64,000 nucleotides of DNA from Poecilobothrus nobilitatus (taxonomy: Eukaryota; Arthropoda; Insecta; Diptera; Dolichopodidae), in contig OX352773.1 in assembly GCA_947095535.1 (NCBI GenBank), positions 2,976,001 through 3,040,000 of the forward strand, in the 5' to 3' direction. Under the pieces are notes generated by a model. The model was not told the origin of the DNA. It saw only the letters and a list, made by a program, of their open reading frames with translations, and searched no databases. Made by a program: the position numbers and the translations under genes. Positions 10,451 through 24,720 of this stretch are shown piece by piece (the first letter of the stretch is position 1; each line of letters opens with the position of its first letter).

Positions 10451-12435
10451 GTTCGCTTGTGTTTTCTGTTTTGCTAGTGGAAGTAAAAATCGTTTTAAAT
10501 CCCGTGCCGTTTAAGAATATTTCTAAAAGAAAATTTTAGAATTTTTTTGTTTTTTATTGTTTTATAAACCAGTTTATCGTGAAAATTTTGGACAAACTTT
10601 CATTTATATGAAAATACAGAACAAATAAATTGTTATATTATTTAAAGTACATATCTATCAAATCTAATAATTTAAAAGGATATTTAGAAGGATATCATAG
10701 TCATAGTGTTTTTTTAAATAACATATTTATTTCACATATCCTGTGTGTTAAAGAATCTTAGCAAAAATTTAAAAGTATATATTTGATTTTATGTTATAAC
10801 CTTTTTTCTAGTCTTTGTTTTCCTCAAATAAAGGACAAAACGGAAAATAATAAATAGCATAAGTGCAAAGAAAAAATATACAAAGTACAGAGTAAAGTTA
10901 AAAGTAAAAGTTAAAGCATTAAAATATTATCTTTAAGTTGTTATTACTGATTTTCCGTTATCGTTTAGTTGTTGAAATATCCTTTTTTTTTTTTTTAATT
11001 TTTTTTTTGTCCTTGAAGAATACAGAAATTTAATTATTTAGTGTTTCAGTAATTATAATTTTTTAAAAGGACATTCGTATAAGGAAAAAAGAGATAAAAA
11101 TTTTTCAAATTTTTGGTGTGTAGCAATACAGTAAATTATCTTCTAAGAATTTAAAATTAAATTAAGTGAATCACTTAACGTTTTAAAAGGAAAATAAAAA
11201 AAAAAATAAAAAATCAAAGAAAATTAAAAAACAGTATATAAGAAAAATAATAATAGGAAAAAAATTTTATTTTTTCATTGTGTTATCTTAATTCAAAGTG
11301 AAAAGTTTAAATTCTTGTAAAGAAAAAACAATAAATCTTAAGTGGGATATAAAATAAAAAAAAAATTTGGAAAATGGAAACTTTAGGTTTATTATAATAT
11401 GCGTTAAAATTAAGAATTGTGAGTTCTTTTTATTCGTTAATGTATGCTTTGCAAAATAGTTTTATGGAATTAAATTTTTGTATCATTTTATTTTTTCATT
11501 TTGTTATAAATTTTATGTCTTTGAAATCTGTCTAACGGATATTTTGTTTTATTATCTGACAAATTTATTTTGTTTTGTTCGTTTGTTATTTTCACATTAA
11601 AAATTTAAAAGCATTTTAGAACACCATGTTATATAATAAATGCTATAGGTATATTGCCTATTTATTCAAAAAATTTTAATTGGTTCTATAAATCAAAAAA
11701 TATTAATACAAATATTACTTCTAATACTCATTTAAATAGTGTCATTTTATTAGAACCTCATCATTAACTATTAAATAGTTTGAGTTTTGATTAAACCATT
11801 TTCTATTTATATTGAACTAACCTGATTAAACCATTTTCTATTTATATTGAACTAACCTGATGAACTGGTAACCTATTAAGGAATATTTTATTTTTAAATA
11901 TTTATGGCAATAATAATCTACATTTTATATAAAGATTTATTAAACTAAAACCAATTTTCAAGTTTTTCCTATAGTGTCTAGTATAATATTTTAAAACAAT
12001 TTGTTTTTCACAACTCCGTGATGTTAAAAAAAAACGAATGCATTGTTGATTTAATTCGAAAGTTTTCATATTAAAAATTTTCAACTATCAAAAAATATTC
12101 AACTGTTAAAATATTTTATATTTGAAAAACAAGGCTCACAGAATAATATAAGTTACAATATTATGTAGGGATGTACAAAAATAATATTGTTTTTCTTACA
12201 TTCAACTTCTGAAATTGAAGTAAAATTTGTTTTCATCTATAATTTGATCTACCAAGTACTAATTGATTACTTATCTTTTTCTTCTCCTTTCAATAACCAA
12301 TTCAAATAGTGTAGTCCCATTATACCATTATAAATTTTGTTGGTATCACTGTTTTGACATTCGCTTAAATTCGCTTAAAGATCTTTATTCAATTGCATAA
12401 TGTACAAAAGATGTGCATGAAAAGAGAAAATAATA
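10451..12435. other. AT-rich non-coding DNA with a 35-bp tandem duplication
   Basis: No gene is seen. The only structured part is the tandem pair at 11788-11860. The minus-strand frame at 11902-12084 has no family features. Confidence 0.65.
11788..11860. repeat. Perfect 35-bp tandem duplication
   Basis: The unit beginning ATTAAACCATTTTCTATTTA and ending GAACTAACCTG occurs twice back to back with no mismatch. A perfect duplication in decayed neutral DNA indicates a recent slippage or repair event. Confidence 0.9.
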
Positions 12436-12439
12436 TATT

Positions 12440-12570
12440 GGGCGTCCAATGACACATTATAGACACAGAACGGGAGGTGATACAGATAGGAGATGTCGAA
12501 AGAAATAAAATTTATATGGGCTGGGGTCTATTTCCAAAGATTTTTGATGTAACTGTGCTAAAAGTTTTCT
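12440..12570 (+). repeat. R5-like fragment
   Basis: GGGCGTCCAATGACAC, then GGAGATGTCG, then GGGGTCTATTTCC and a partner of TTTCTGAGATAAC appear in the same order as the R5 copies (CAGGGTGTTTC, GGAGATATAA, GGTCTATTCC in the reverse complement of 57230-57410). Divergence is high, so the assignment is tentative. Confidence 0.4.
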
Positions 12571-15083
12571 TATATATTATGTATTAGGTATGTTTAAAAA
12601 GAAAATAATATTTTTTTAATTTAAGATTTCTAAAATATGTATTTAAGATTATTATATACATATCTAAAAAAATTTTTCGTTATTTTACTTATAAATTTAT
12701 TAAACTGAAAAATTGTGATTTTTTCATAACAAAACCATTACTACTTTGAACATTTTTTTTCATTTTTAAATTTCCCAAGTTTTGTTATTAAAATTTATAT
12801 CATATATTTTACAATATCCGAGATATTTTAATATAAACTTGCTGTGCTCTAATAAATTGAAATAGAAATTTTCTTTTTTAATGAATTTCCATTGATGTAT
12901 TCAGCAAGTTGTTATTGAATTATCTTGAAAACGATAAAAGATATGTTACAAAAATGCAATAACATTTGATAGGATTCATTTTATACAGTTAATATAATAT
13001 AAATTTTTTTTGTTTTGTATTTTTCCCTCCATATTTTTGTGTTATTTTCTTAAAAGAACTTTAAACTATTTTTTGCAAATAAAACATTTTAAAGTAATAA
13101 AATTATGTTGACTAAATGATACCACATTAAATTACATTTAAACTTCGGTTTTTTTTTATTTTTTTTACCATAAAATTTTTTACTTCCGATACCTAAATCC
13201 GAAGGGAATAAAAAAGATTTCCTATAAAAAAAAAAAAAATAATCACCAATTCAAAAATTGTGTTACAATTACAATAACAAATCCACGGAAAATAATATTA
13301 TGTAATTGTGTCATTTTAGTTTAGACTGTAAATTTAACAGCACAAAATAAATTAATGACTTATTGAAATTATTTGCATAAAAAGAAAATATTTCAACTAT
13401 TTTGTCAACATGAATATAAAATTATATGTATGGAAAATTAATATAATATTATTATAATAGAATTCCACTGGGTCAAAACGTTTATTTCCCATTTTAAGTT
13501 ACTTTGTTTTTCTATGGAATTTATTTTTATGTGAGATAAGCTATTCCGAAAATTTATCCAATATTATTTTCTGGGAGAGCTTCTATTGATTCCTCTTTAT
13601 TGTATTGAACGGCAGCGAGGAGTACGGAATTTTTTATGAAGTCCTTCTTGTAAATATTTTCGAATAAAATAATAAATTCATCATTTATTTTCCTAAAAAG
13701 GGACAATGATGTGAGTTTTTAGCTATAAAAAATTTTGAAAAATATGCGTCAAGAACGCACTAATTTTCAATTTTTAAAGGAATATCCAATTTATTTCACT
13801 TAAAATTTTTTTTTTTATTTTTAATTCATATAAAAATATTTCGAATTTAAAATAAAACTTGACAGTATATCGAAAGAGAAAACACTTAGAGGAAAAACCA
13901 ACTAAAAGAAGTTTTCATAAGAAGCATATGTTCATTCCAAGGTTGGATTGAATGGTTTTGTCTAATTTATTATGCTTGATCTATTGAATTGCAAGTTTTT
14001 AAATGTGGTACCAAAACTGTATGAGTTATTCTGAAAATTTAGTTGTTTGCTTGAATTAAAAGGAAATAAAATAGAAACGTTTCTGTTTTTTTTTTTTTTG
14101 GATAAACTTCACTAAAGTAAAAATATACTTAATCCTTTAATCTACCCAACAAATAAAAAATGGTTCATTTGAAATATTTTAATTTTAATATTGCTGTTGA
14201 ATTTTTAAATTATATCGAATTCCTTACTGATTTATTATTTTTTTTTTTAAGAAAGTTTTTGAAAACTTGAGAAAAATTTTAAAAAAATTATCTGGGGAAA
14301 TACAGAAATTGATAATGAAAATTTGTTTTTATTTTATATGAAGAATTCTTTTGTATATTTATGAAATAAGATATAAAATATAAAATAAAGCATTAGTTAT
14401 TCTTGATTTTTCTTGAAAAAAAAATTTCAAAAATAAATAATCTTCAAGGTTGATCATTTTATTGCTTTATATTTTATAAGCCTATATTTAATAATCACAA
14501 TTAATTACCTTCAAATATTTTATTTTAGAGACATTGAACTGAGTTGTAGTTAATTTAAACAAAATGTTGGATAGCTAACCACCATACAATTTTCCATTAA
14601 TGTTTTAAGGCTACTGCTCTTCTTGTTTCGAAAAAGATGTATATTTTAAAATCTTGATTTCGTTAATGGAAAAACAATAAATGTAACTAATGAATTCTGC
14701 TTCTAAGGACAGAACATTAAAATATTTTCCTTAGACTATTTTAAAGATGAATTTCTATTTTAATTTAAATGAAAAAAAAATTAAAGATTTTTTAGAAAAT
14801 TTTAATTTATATCTATAGAAAATTTTCTTTACATCCTTAGGCAAACACCAATTTTTTATATAATCATATTCACAACTACCAGATGTAGTCAAGTATAAAT
14901 GAATATTTTTCTTCTATACTAATATGCTATAATATGCTGTAAGTACTAAAGTTAAAATAAGAGAAAATTCTAATGATTTCCAAGTTCAATAAATTTTTGT
15001 ATAAACATAATTTCAATAAAAGATACCATAATATTAGAGAATAAATTTTTCATATGCTCCCAAATTTTTCTACAAAATTTAAT
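12571..15083. other. AT-rich non-coding DNA, nothing recognised
   Basis: Low-complexity A- and T-rich sequence throughout. I found no repeat shared with the rest of the window and no credible coding frame. Confidence 0.65.
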
Positions 15084-16513
15084 AAAAAACGAGGAAGAAT
15101 ACAGTTGCGTTTATCAACTCTTAGATACTCTTATGAACCTTTAGTATTTTCATAGCCTGTCACTCTGCTTATAATATTATTTTTTAAATTTTTTAGTATT
15201 TTAAAATAATTTGGGTGGATTTTATAATTTCTAAAACTATGGGTTGTACATATATTCAAACTACATATATGTTTACGCATTCTTCAAAAGCAGATGCTAA
15301 CCCTTCACATAAAGATTATCAATCCAAATTTTTCCAAATATACTATAGTACCATTTAATACTAAGCGGCAAATGTATAATATATATAATATAATATAATA
15401 TATATAATGTATAATATAATATATATATATTATACTATACATATGTATCATTCATTCATCAGTGACATATACGATATGTAAATAAACATGAGTAATACTA
15501 ACATCATATAAATATAAATTCTTCAAGCAACCGTTATATATTATTTAATTTTTTTTGTACTACGCATCATCCTCAAAAATTTCAAATTATCCAGTAAAAA
15601 AAATGCAAAAAAATCGTTAAAAAAATTTGTTACAAAAATTCGAAAAATGCAGTCACACTTTCGTCAATTTTAAGGTAACCCTATATTATTAAGAAAAGTT
15701 ATTAATTGAAATAAAAATATAATCTTGGAGCTTTAGTTTTTGTATAGGTGTTTAAAAATAAGAAAATTTTTAGTTTTTGACCCCATACAGCTCCGAAACG
15801 GAGGGCGATAGAAAAATATTTTCTAAATTGACTCATACTTACTCATACATACATACTTATTTTCAAAGACCTAACTTCTCTCAAAATTTCAAGTTTCTAA
15901 CTTAAACCGTTTGGAAGCTAGAAGGAATCACGGATTTTGCAAAATTTGAGTTTCGTAAGACACATATGCCACAAATATATATTCATTGTATATATATTTT
16001 TAAATATATTTTTTATTTTTTTTTATTTTTAAACAAAGATAAAAGAAGATAAACCGTATACAACTTGTGTTATAACAATTTAAATATAGAGCTTTTTCGA
16101 ACTTTAGCAACTTTAACTCCGTAACGGATGGGACTACAGAAAAAAATTGTTAATAATAAAATTAAAATTTTTATGATATCTATCAGCAGTTAAAATTGCA
16201 TGGCTCTATTTCAAAAAAAAAATGTGAGGATCTAAAAATTAGGTGGTCGAGAGCTACCCGAAGAGCTCAACCAAAAAAAATAGGGAACCTACAAATTGTT
16301 GTAAGAGTATTTTGTGTTAATTTCAAGACTCTAGCTTTCTTAGTTTTTGAGTTATCTTGCTGACGGACGGACGGACGGACAAAGTTTAATCGACTTAGAA
16401 TTTCATCCTGATCCGATCCATACCTTTGAAGGTATATCTAGCAAGCTTATTTCGAGGTGTTACAAACGGAGGAGCAATTTTAATTTACCCGATCCTTATC
16501 GTACGGGTATAAA
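15084..16513 (+). repeat. R1 interspersed repeat, copy 2
   Basis: Left end AAACGAGGAAGAATACAGTT and right end CGTACGGGTATAAA match copy 1, with the same internal order. Expanded or altered simple repeats differ (a TATAA-rich block at about 15377-15440). The left subterminal inverted repeat is mutated (GATACTCTTATGAAC). The CGGAC tract is longer here (GACGGACGGACGGACGGAC, near 16363). Overall divergence suggests old insertions of a common parent. Confidence 0.8.
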
Positions 16514-19500
16514 AATGCTACAATAATCTTTGAAGTGTTTACCTATTGAAATTTAAATGAACGGTCGCCAAGAACATATAACATAAATTAAAAAATTTAT
16601 ATATATATATATTTTTTTTTTTATTTTAACCCTAAATGAGTGCAAATGTTTTAGAATTACAAAAGAGGTTATATAGTAAATTATTTTTATTTATTAATTT
16701 TATAAATACATAATATAAAATATATACATTTGGTTTCATTTAAAGTTTGATATGTGCAAACTATGACTTTTTTTTCTTTATATAATGATTTCCATACATA
16801 CTTCTTAAATTTAAGTACGTTTAAATTTATATTCTTTATATAGGATTTGTTTACGTAACATCTTTTAACTATATGCTTATACTATAATCTAAAATTCAAA
16901 ATAAATTACAAACAAATGTTATGTAAAATAATTAACTTTTCTTCTAGCTAAAAGTGTATATCTTCTACTTAATTCTTTTCTTTATGTTTTAAAAAGCTCC
17001 CAGGATTAAATCACTCTCATTATTCAAAATATATTTCATTACTAATAAGTTCAATTTCTCATAGGAATTATTATATACTTAATAGCACACACTTAACAAA
17101 AATACGTACTTATTTATATTATGGTTGTTTCTTATCAAATATTATAAGACAAAATAATTATTAATATATAACACTACCGCTTTTACTTACGATTTTAATT
17201 TAAATTTTACTATTATTAAATATCTATAGCTATAAAATTTTATTTCAATAACAACTTAAAAAATTAAACAATGTGACCCATATTAACGTAAAAAGGTTAC
17301 TCAAACCAGAAAAGAAAAATTCCTAAGTTTATATTAATTTTTTTAATTTCCTTTTTTCTATACATTTACTTTAATGAACTTCGAAAATTATTCTTTTACA
17401 GCCTTCTTTTCTTTTTAATGGGTTTTCATTAAAGTGTTGAAAAAATATAACGGAAAAAAAAAAACAAAAAAAAATCCTTTTCAATTTTTGAACTCGTGCA
17501 AAAAACACTGTGTTTTTAATAATTTTCATAATTTTTCTTTACGCTCGAAAGATATCATCCTTAAAAAAAACAAAAATAAAATTGTGGAAAATTATAAAAT
17601 TACTGTTATAAAATTTTCATAAATTATAAAATCTTTCAAATTAATTGTATAACATTGGGACAAAACAAAAATTTCGCTTATTTAATCCTTTTTTTTTTTT
17701 TGTGTTTTTTTTTTTTTAATTTTTCGACAAAAAATACAGCTTCTAAATTATTATTATTGTAACTTTTTGTCTCTTTCATTTCGCTATTTCTATTATATTT
17801 TTTCATTCATTTTGGGATGATTTAAATTTTGCTTCCTAATATATTTTGAAAAGACTGCAGGTTTTCCACCAACTTGTTGAACTTTAATGAATAATCTTAA
17901 CTGGTAAATAACTTCAAATACCTAAGAATAACAGGAAGAAAATTTTAAAGTTTCAAAAAAAAATTTGTTTCTTATTAAATTTTATTTCTAAAATTAAAAT
18001 TATTTTGAAAAAATTAAATATTTATATTATTGACAATGAAAATTGAACAAGTCATGTATTATAAAAGATTATCGCAAAAAGGATTCTTAAAATTCTTTTA
18101 ATTTTATCATATTGTTAGCACTTTTTCGTTTTTTACGCCGTTGTGAATGTTGAAATTTAAAAAATTAATTGCAAACCAGATTTATTCACTTATTAATTAC
18201 TAATATTATTAATCAGATTTTCCAAGAATTCATTTTCTTAGATTTGAAAGATTTTAACTTCCGATGTTTTAATAAAAAACTTTAATTATTAATTTAATAT
18301 TTGTTCATGTTTTTAATATTATATTTTTTCACTTCCATAATTTTTTTTTTGTTTTTTTAAATTAGAACTTTTTAATTATTCTTTAAAATTTTCATTTCAT
18401 TAAAAATGAAAAAGGACATAAAAAATTAAGGACTTATATTCATAAGGAAAGTTTATAGTATATAAATATATAGAATGGAAAAAAAAATGAAATAATTATG
18501 ATTTTTTCCAAAGTATTATTTTTGTAGTATTGTTGTTTTTTGTTATCATTGTTAGTGTAAATATAAATAAACAAGTAGACAAACACGCCACCTGTTGACA
18601 TTCAATTTGATTCATTATAATGAACTTTGATGTCCCAAGTGTTATAAATATAATATGAAAGATCATAAAAAGTATGTCACAAATATAACAAATAAATAAA
18701 AAAAAAAAAAAAAAACTTTCGCAAGGGATTAATTTTTTTTTCTTGAATTTTCATAAAAAGTTTTTCAATTTTCTTTTAATTTCATTGGAAAATTTTTGTA
18801 TTTGAAAATAAGAACTTATATTATTATTATTTATAAATATTTAAATTTCAAATAAATGACTTTTGTAGGAAGTTAAAAAATGTTATATTTGATTGTAAAA
18901 ATAAATTGATTGTAAGGACATGCAAATATGAAATTAAGTGTTTATTTTTAGGTTTTCAACATTATTTTCTAGGCATAAATAATTAAATTTGTATAAAAAA
19001 TTTGTAGAAAATAAAAAAAAAAATGTACCTAAAGAAAATTAAGTTTCTTTACATTCGAAATAATTGTTTATGAGTCATATGAAAATGAAAAATAAAATAC
19101 AAGACTACTTATCTCATTTACACCGCATGTGTGTGCATAAATATTAAATTTTTATGAAGAAAGGTGTGGTAACTTAACGAATAAAAATTATTTTTTCTGT
19201 TAATTCAGAAAAAAAAAAAAAAAAACCCATTACAAAATACTTTTAAAAGTAAAAGAGAAATAATTAATTAAAAAAAGAAATGTTTGAGAAAATTGTCACT
19301 TCCGTAATAGCACATTTTTTTTTTTATATTTGTTTTGTATATAAAGCTAAAATAAAGCTAAAATAGATTAGTCGATATTAAGAATCGTTAAGAGTTAACA
19401 ATATAATAATTTGGTTCAACATATTATTTACTTTTCTTAAAATCAACAATTAATAAGGTATATTAAATATTGTAAATTTCTAGAAACATCAAGATTCAAT

Positions 19501-19879
19501 ACACATTTTATTCAAAATCTTTTTGTTTCGTAGGATATTTTACTATATATTTTCAACAAATTCAATACAAACAATATTATAATATGTTAGGACTGTTTCG
19601 TTTTTTCTACATTAGAAGATTTGTCAGTAAGGTATTTTAAAGTTGAAATTACTTTTTCTAATTTACGCTAATACTTAAATAAATTTCTACAGAACTCATC
19701 TGCGACGTATTAAGACAAATTAAAAATATTTACCGTAAGACTTGTTTTAATAGATTATTGAAACAGTTTTTATCAATAATTTAAATTTAAAAAAATATTT
19801 TCTTCCAATACTTAGTCTATTAATTCAAAAAATATGTTTGTTTAAAATAAAACAGCAATTATTTATTTAAAAAAATACT
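16514..19879. other. AT-rich non-coding DNA, nothing recognised
   Basis: Long AT-rich stretch with poly(A) runs (for example near 18701-18715). The 62-codon frame at 17434-17622 is Lys/Asn/Phe low complexity. No feature is supported. Confidence 0.65.
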
Positions 19880-20160
19880 TACGTTAAGCCACACGTGTAT
19901 CACCGGTGAACATCACACAAATGTTACAAAATTCCGTGCTCACCGGTTAACATATAAAAAAAACTTGCGTTAAGTTCCAATATATCACCGATGATTATTT
20001 TTAAAGGTAAAAAACAGTACATTAAATTCGCGCTTTTGAGAATATTCAGCAATGTTACACGTGAAACTTAAAGTTAGTTTATTTTTATGTTCACTGGTGA
20101 GTACGAGATTTTGAATCATTTAAGTGATGTTCAGTGATGATACACGTGGGATTCAACGTA
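19880..20160. repeat. R4 small inverted-repeat element (MITE-like)
   Basis: About 37 bases at the left end (TACGTTAAGCCACACGTGTA onward) and the reverse complement of the right end agree at roughly 30 positions. CACGTG lies at both ends. CACCGGTGAACATCAC and ACTTGCGTTAAG recur inside, giving a repeat unit of about 95 bases in the left half. No coding capacity. Size of about 281 bp and inverted ends suit a non-autonomous DNA transposon. A clear target duplication is not seen. Related sequence is at 56362-56590. Confidence 0.7.
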
Positions 20161-20878
20161 TTAAAGCACTAAAAATTAGGTTCTAAATCATGAAACAAAA
20201 TCATATAAATTATAAAAACTTTAATATTTAATAAGTAATCTTCTTTGCACTCAGGTTACTGTTTTTATATAATTTTTAAAATTACCAAATACGAGTTCAT
20301 AATAAATATTAATTTTGTTTTCAATTTATATTTTTTATTTATTTGTTTATAGAAAAAAACGAAACGTAAGTCATTATTTTATACAACAATTTCAATAAGT
20401 AACTAATATTAATGACTTTACGAATATTTTCACTTAACCAGAGAAACATTTTTAATTCGAACAAGATAATTTACAAAAAATAAAAGTTGAAAAAAATAAA
20501 CAGCCAAGGACATATGAAAATTACTTTTCGTTTCAAAACATTTTTTTTTTTAAATCTAAACAGGATTAAATTTTACTTTTCATTAAAAAACAATTAACAA
20601 CGAAAACTATCAAAAACAAAAAACATTAAAGAAAAACTATTTTCACCTGTAAAAAAACTATTTAACTGTGTAATTTTTATTTATTTAATCCTTGAATCCT
20701 TAAATCTCTTTAAATTTTTTTTTTTGACTATTAAAATAGTGAAGATTGGGAAATAAAATCTATAGTTTTTTAATGTTGTAACTGTAATTTTTTTGTACAT
20801 ACATATGTAATTTTTAACATTTAACTCATTGTGTTGTACATATTTACTTCTTATATGATAAATTTTAGTTAGATTAAT
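20161..20878. other. AT-rich non-coding DNA, nothing recognised
   Basis: No shared repeat and no credible coding frame between R4 and R3. Confidence 0.6.
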
Positions 20879-20880
20879 TG

Positions 20881-21816
20881 CCGACCGCATACATTAATGT
20901 ATAGGGTAGGTATTGCTTTCATACTAAAAATTTGTACCCGAGATTTTGGCAAATATGCACCACTTCGGTGTGGAGAAGGCTGTAAAAAAATTTTTAGCAT
21001 GATGTCTGTCTCTGTGTGTGTGTGTGGGTGCGTGTGTGGGTTTGTCTATGGGCACGTGTACAGCTTAAACGAGTGAATGGAATTTTTTGCATTTTCATAT
21101 TTAAGGTTTTGACGTAAATATCTCGGATTGATAAGCTATTAGAGCAAATCGGACAACCGCAAGTGGTAGTTTACTATAGTGTACCATTTAAGTTTTTTAC
21201 GAATATTTCGTAACAGAAAAATGTTATGAGAAAAATTATTAGAAAAAAGTTGTTTCACAAGTAAAGAGCAACAACTTTGCCATAGAACATTTTTTGATCT
21301 GACTAACTTTAACTTTTATTTAATTTTTTTTCTTAGTTCAAATTTTATACATAACAGTCCATATGAATTTATATGAACAATTTTTTTTTTGTTTTTTTTT
21401 TTTATATTTCTAAAAATTTATGTATATAAATATGTATGTACTTATACCTATTTTTGTATACCTATTATTCTTTTGCTGATGACATAAAATTAAAACAGTA
21501 AAATTTTTGTTAGCAGATTCAACATTAATCTTATGTTTGTTTTGTATTTTTTTACAGTTTTTATTATTTTTTACTTCTAAAACTTTTGAATGAAAAAAAA
21601 ATCATGTACATTACATAATAATGTAAATGGATGTATGAATGAAACTACATATATTTTTACAATTTCATTGCTTATTATTGTTATTGAATAAAACAAAATG
21701 TTGTTAAATTATTAGAAGTATTTTGCTTTGATAAAAATTATTATGTAAACAATCTATAAATTTTGGCATTGTACTTTTCGTGTAGTGGCGGTTGGTCCTG
21801 TGGTGAAGACAGCTGA
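20881..21816 (-). repeat. R3 repeat, copy 1
   Basis: It starts CCGACCGCATACATTAATGT and ends with GCGGTTGG followed by TCCTGTGGTG and AGACAGCTGA. The 8-bp ends are inverted repeats with one mismatch, and about 20 further conserved bases lie outside the right one. Copies 2 (42948-43892) and 3 (35551-36480, inverted) match over the full length. The strand given is that of the conserved open frame; in this copy a 2-base insertion near 21173 (ACTATAGT where copy 2 has ACTAGT) breaks that frame. A (GT)-rich tract lies at about 21009-21045. Confidence 0.8.
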
Positions 21817-23385
21817 TTCTTTTTTATTTCCACTTTTATGAAAAAAAAAATTCAAAGACTAAAATTTATTTTTTAAGATAAACTTGTATCTATATAGGTT
21901 GAATATAAAAGAAACAAATTAATTAAATTTCCTAAATAAATATTTTCAATTTGTACAAAATTTTTAAAGTTTATTAAAAGTTTTTCACATCTTTCGACTC
22001 AAATATCTCAAATACGAAGATCAAAAGAAAATTCTTTCCTGTTTTTGTTTTTGGGTGTAAAATTTCTAGAAAGTTTTACAAAATTGTTGTTGTTGCTGTT
22101 TTGTGGTAATAATGAAGGTTTCTGATAATGTTTCACGGTCATTGAATAATAATTAAGAAGTACATTATTGATTTTTTATTTTTTTTATATTTAATGAACA
22201 ATAAAAAGTTAGTTCAAGAGAATTTTTTTGTTTTTATAAAATTTTAGGAAAAAAAAAAATTTATTAAGCCTTAAAAAATGTTACATTTTCAAAAAATATA
22301 AAATAGAAAAATGTTTTTGTTCTATTAAATACAGAATTTATTTCCTTTCTCTTACAATTCTTTCCTTTTTTTTAAGTACTTAATCACATTTTAAATTGAA
22401 TTTCTTTTTAAGATATTTTCCTATATGCTGCCTTGAAAAGTAATTTTTGAATCTTCAAATATAAGAAAGTTCGTGTTAATAAAACTGATTTTGTTTTGTT
22501 TGCATCTACATACCTCTATACCATATAAACATCTCTACAGAAAAGAATCTACATTAGATAAATTGAAGGAAGTTTAAATATTAAGAAAATTAATACTTTT
22601 AACTCCTTCCCAATATAACATAAACTTTTTGTACAGAAAAGCAGGTTTCATTTAAAGTCATTACAAATTAAACTTTAAATGGTTTAAAAATCGTAATATT
22701 ACATAATATTCATTCAAAGTTAAGTATTTTTATTTAAAGAAAATCTTTCAAATATTAATTACATATTTGTCTCAGACAAATAGAACAAAAAGTCATATTG
22801 TGTTATTCAATTTCAATTTTTCAATAATGGGTATTTTTCTCTTATTTCTCAATCTTTTTAATTTATTTAATATTTATTCTGAATATAAATTTTATCTTTA
22901 TCCTTCAAATGATTATGACAATCTGACGTCTGCAACATATTATTTATTATCTCAAGTATAAATTACTTTCTGCTTTATTTTATAATTTTTATTTTTGATT
23001 TTCCACTATTTTTACATTTAACATTTTTAATTTGTTAAAAGACACAATAGATTATGTTCATGAATTTTGCTTTCCATTGTGTTCCAAAAAAAAAAAACAT
23101 TACAGAGTAGTTATAGATTTAACAATATATTATGTAGAACAATTAAAAATGATCCTTTTTGAAAAAAAATAAATTTAAAATATATGGATAATTTGTTTCT
23201 TCCTGATGGTTGTAACAGAACACAGAATACATGATTTTTAAATGATGATATATTGTTTAAAAAAAGCTTTAACGGGGTGTGACTGATATCTGAAAATTAA
23301 CATCCTATACTCAAAATCTCAAAAAAAAAATCGAAAATAAAAAATTCGAAATATACAAAATGGTATTACAAATGCACAATATTCC
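21817..23385. other. AT-rich non-coding DNA, nothing recognised
   Basis: No shared repeat is seen. The plus-strand frame at 22767-22961 is Phe/Asn/Leu-rich and has no initiator context or domain. Confidence 0.6.
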
Positions 23386-24390
23386 AAAAAAAAACATGGA
23401 AGATTGCCTTTGTCAACTCTTAGATAGTCTATCACTCATATTATTTTTTAATTTTTCAGCATTTTAAAATAATTTGGGTGTATTTTATAATTTCTAGAAA
23501 TATGGTTTGTACATACATACATATGTGTATCCAAAGTATATGTTTATTTTATATATTATTCAAAAGCAGATTCTAACCTTCCACCTAACGATTATCAATC
23601 CAAAACTTTTGCAAATATGATATACCTAGTACTATTTAATACTAAGCGGCAAATATGTATATTCATTTATACTAAACTTACTATAAAATAACAAATTTAT
23701 ATTAATATGCAAATATTATCTGAAATCACACATACTTTCAAAGATCTAACTAATCTCAAAATTTAAAGTTTCTAACTTAAACCGTTTAGAAGATATAAGG
23801 GTTAAAATTTTTTGCAATAATTCAGTATCGTATAACTGTAAATTAATACACCGTATGGCACAATTATATATTTATATATAAATAATTAATAATTCATATT
23901 TGTAAAGCTCATACATAGTAACTATCGTTTGGCATTCAGATTGAAGCTTTACCTTATAGAACTTGTGTTATAACAATTTAAATATACAGCTTCATCGAAT
24001 TTTGGAGAGCTGTAACTCCGTAACGAGTGGGGCTATAGAAAACAGTTTTTCTTTAAAATAAGTTTTTTAGGATATCTATTCGCAATTAAAATATCAGGGC
24101 TCTACTTCAAACGATGTAAAACTTTTGAAAAATGTATATGAAAAATGTGGAGAGCAAAAAGTTAGTTGTTCGAGAGCTACACGAAGTTTTGGTCGGATCT
24201 CAACCAAAAAAAATGGAGAACCTATAAATTGATCCAAAAATATTATGTGTTAATTTCAATACTCTAGCTTTCTTAATTTTTAAGTTATCATGCTGATAGA
24301 CGGACTGACGCACATAGCGTAGTCGTCATAATTTGATACTTGTGCTACAAACGGAGGAGTAATTTAATTATTCATAATATTTGTCGTACA
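23386..24390 (+). repeat. R1 interspersed repeat, copy 3 (shortest)
   Basis: It keeps the left end (GGAAGATTGCCTTTGTCAAC), the AGCTGTAACTCCGTAACGAG core near 24009 and ACAAACGGAGGAGTAATTTA near the right end. The terminal CGGGTATA hairpin is degraded and about 500 bases are missing relative to copy 1. This is the most decayed of the three copies. Confidence 0.7.
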
Positions 24391-24419
24391 AAGCCAAGTG
24401 TACAAAAACGCCAAGAAAA

Positions 24420-24720
24420 ATATTTCCGCCTTAAAATATCCCTTGTCCCCAAACTCCTGCTAAATAACAACTGAATCTCTGGTTTTGTAACAAACTATAA
24501 AATCTCTCCTAATCATTTTTGTTACATAAAAATGTCAGCAACAAAACACCAAAAAAAATAAGGGTTAAGTATTTCCTAATTAAAATACACTTTTTCTCCA
24601 AACCCCGGTAAACAAATTATTGTAACCCTGATGGTATTGTTGTTGATATTGTAACAGTGATTTTGTAATCAACTGTAGAATGTTTCCTAATAATTTTTAT
24701 AAGTTCCATACTTGAACAAT
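24420..24720 (+). repeat. R9 repeat, copy 1
   Basis: Two similar blocks occur here, one at about 24445-24535 and one at about 24593-24715. The second (CCAAACC, GTAAACAAATTATTGTAACC, GATTTTGTAATCAACTGTA, CCTAATAATTTTT) matches 45975-46050 closely. Family and coding capacity are unknown. Confidence 0.5.
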
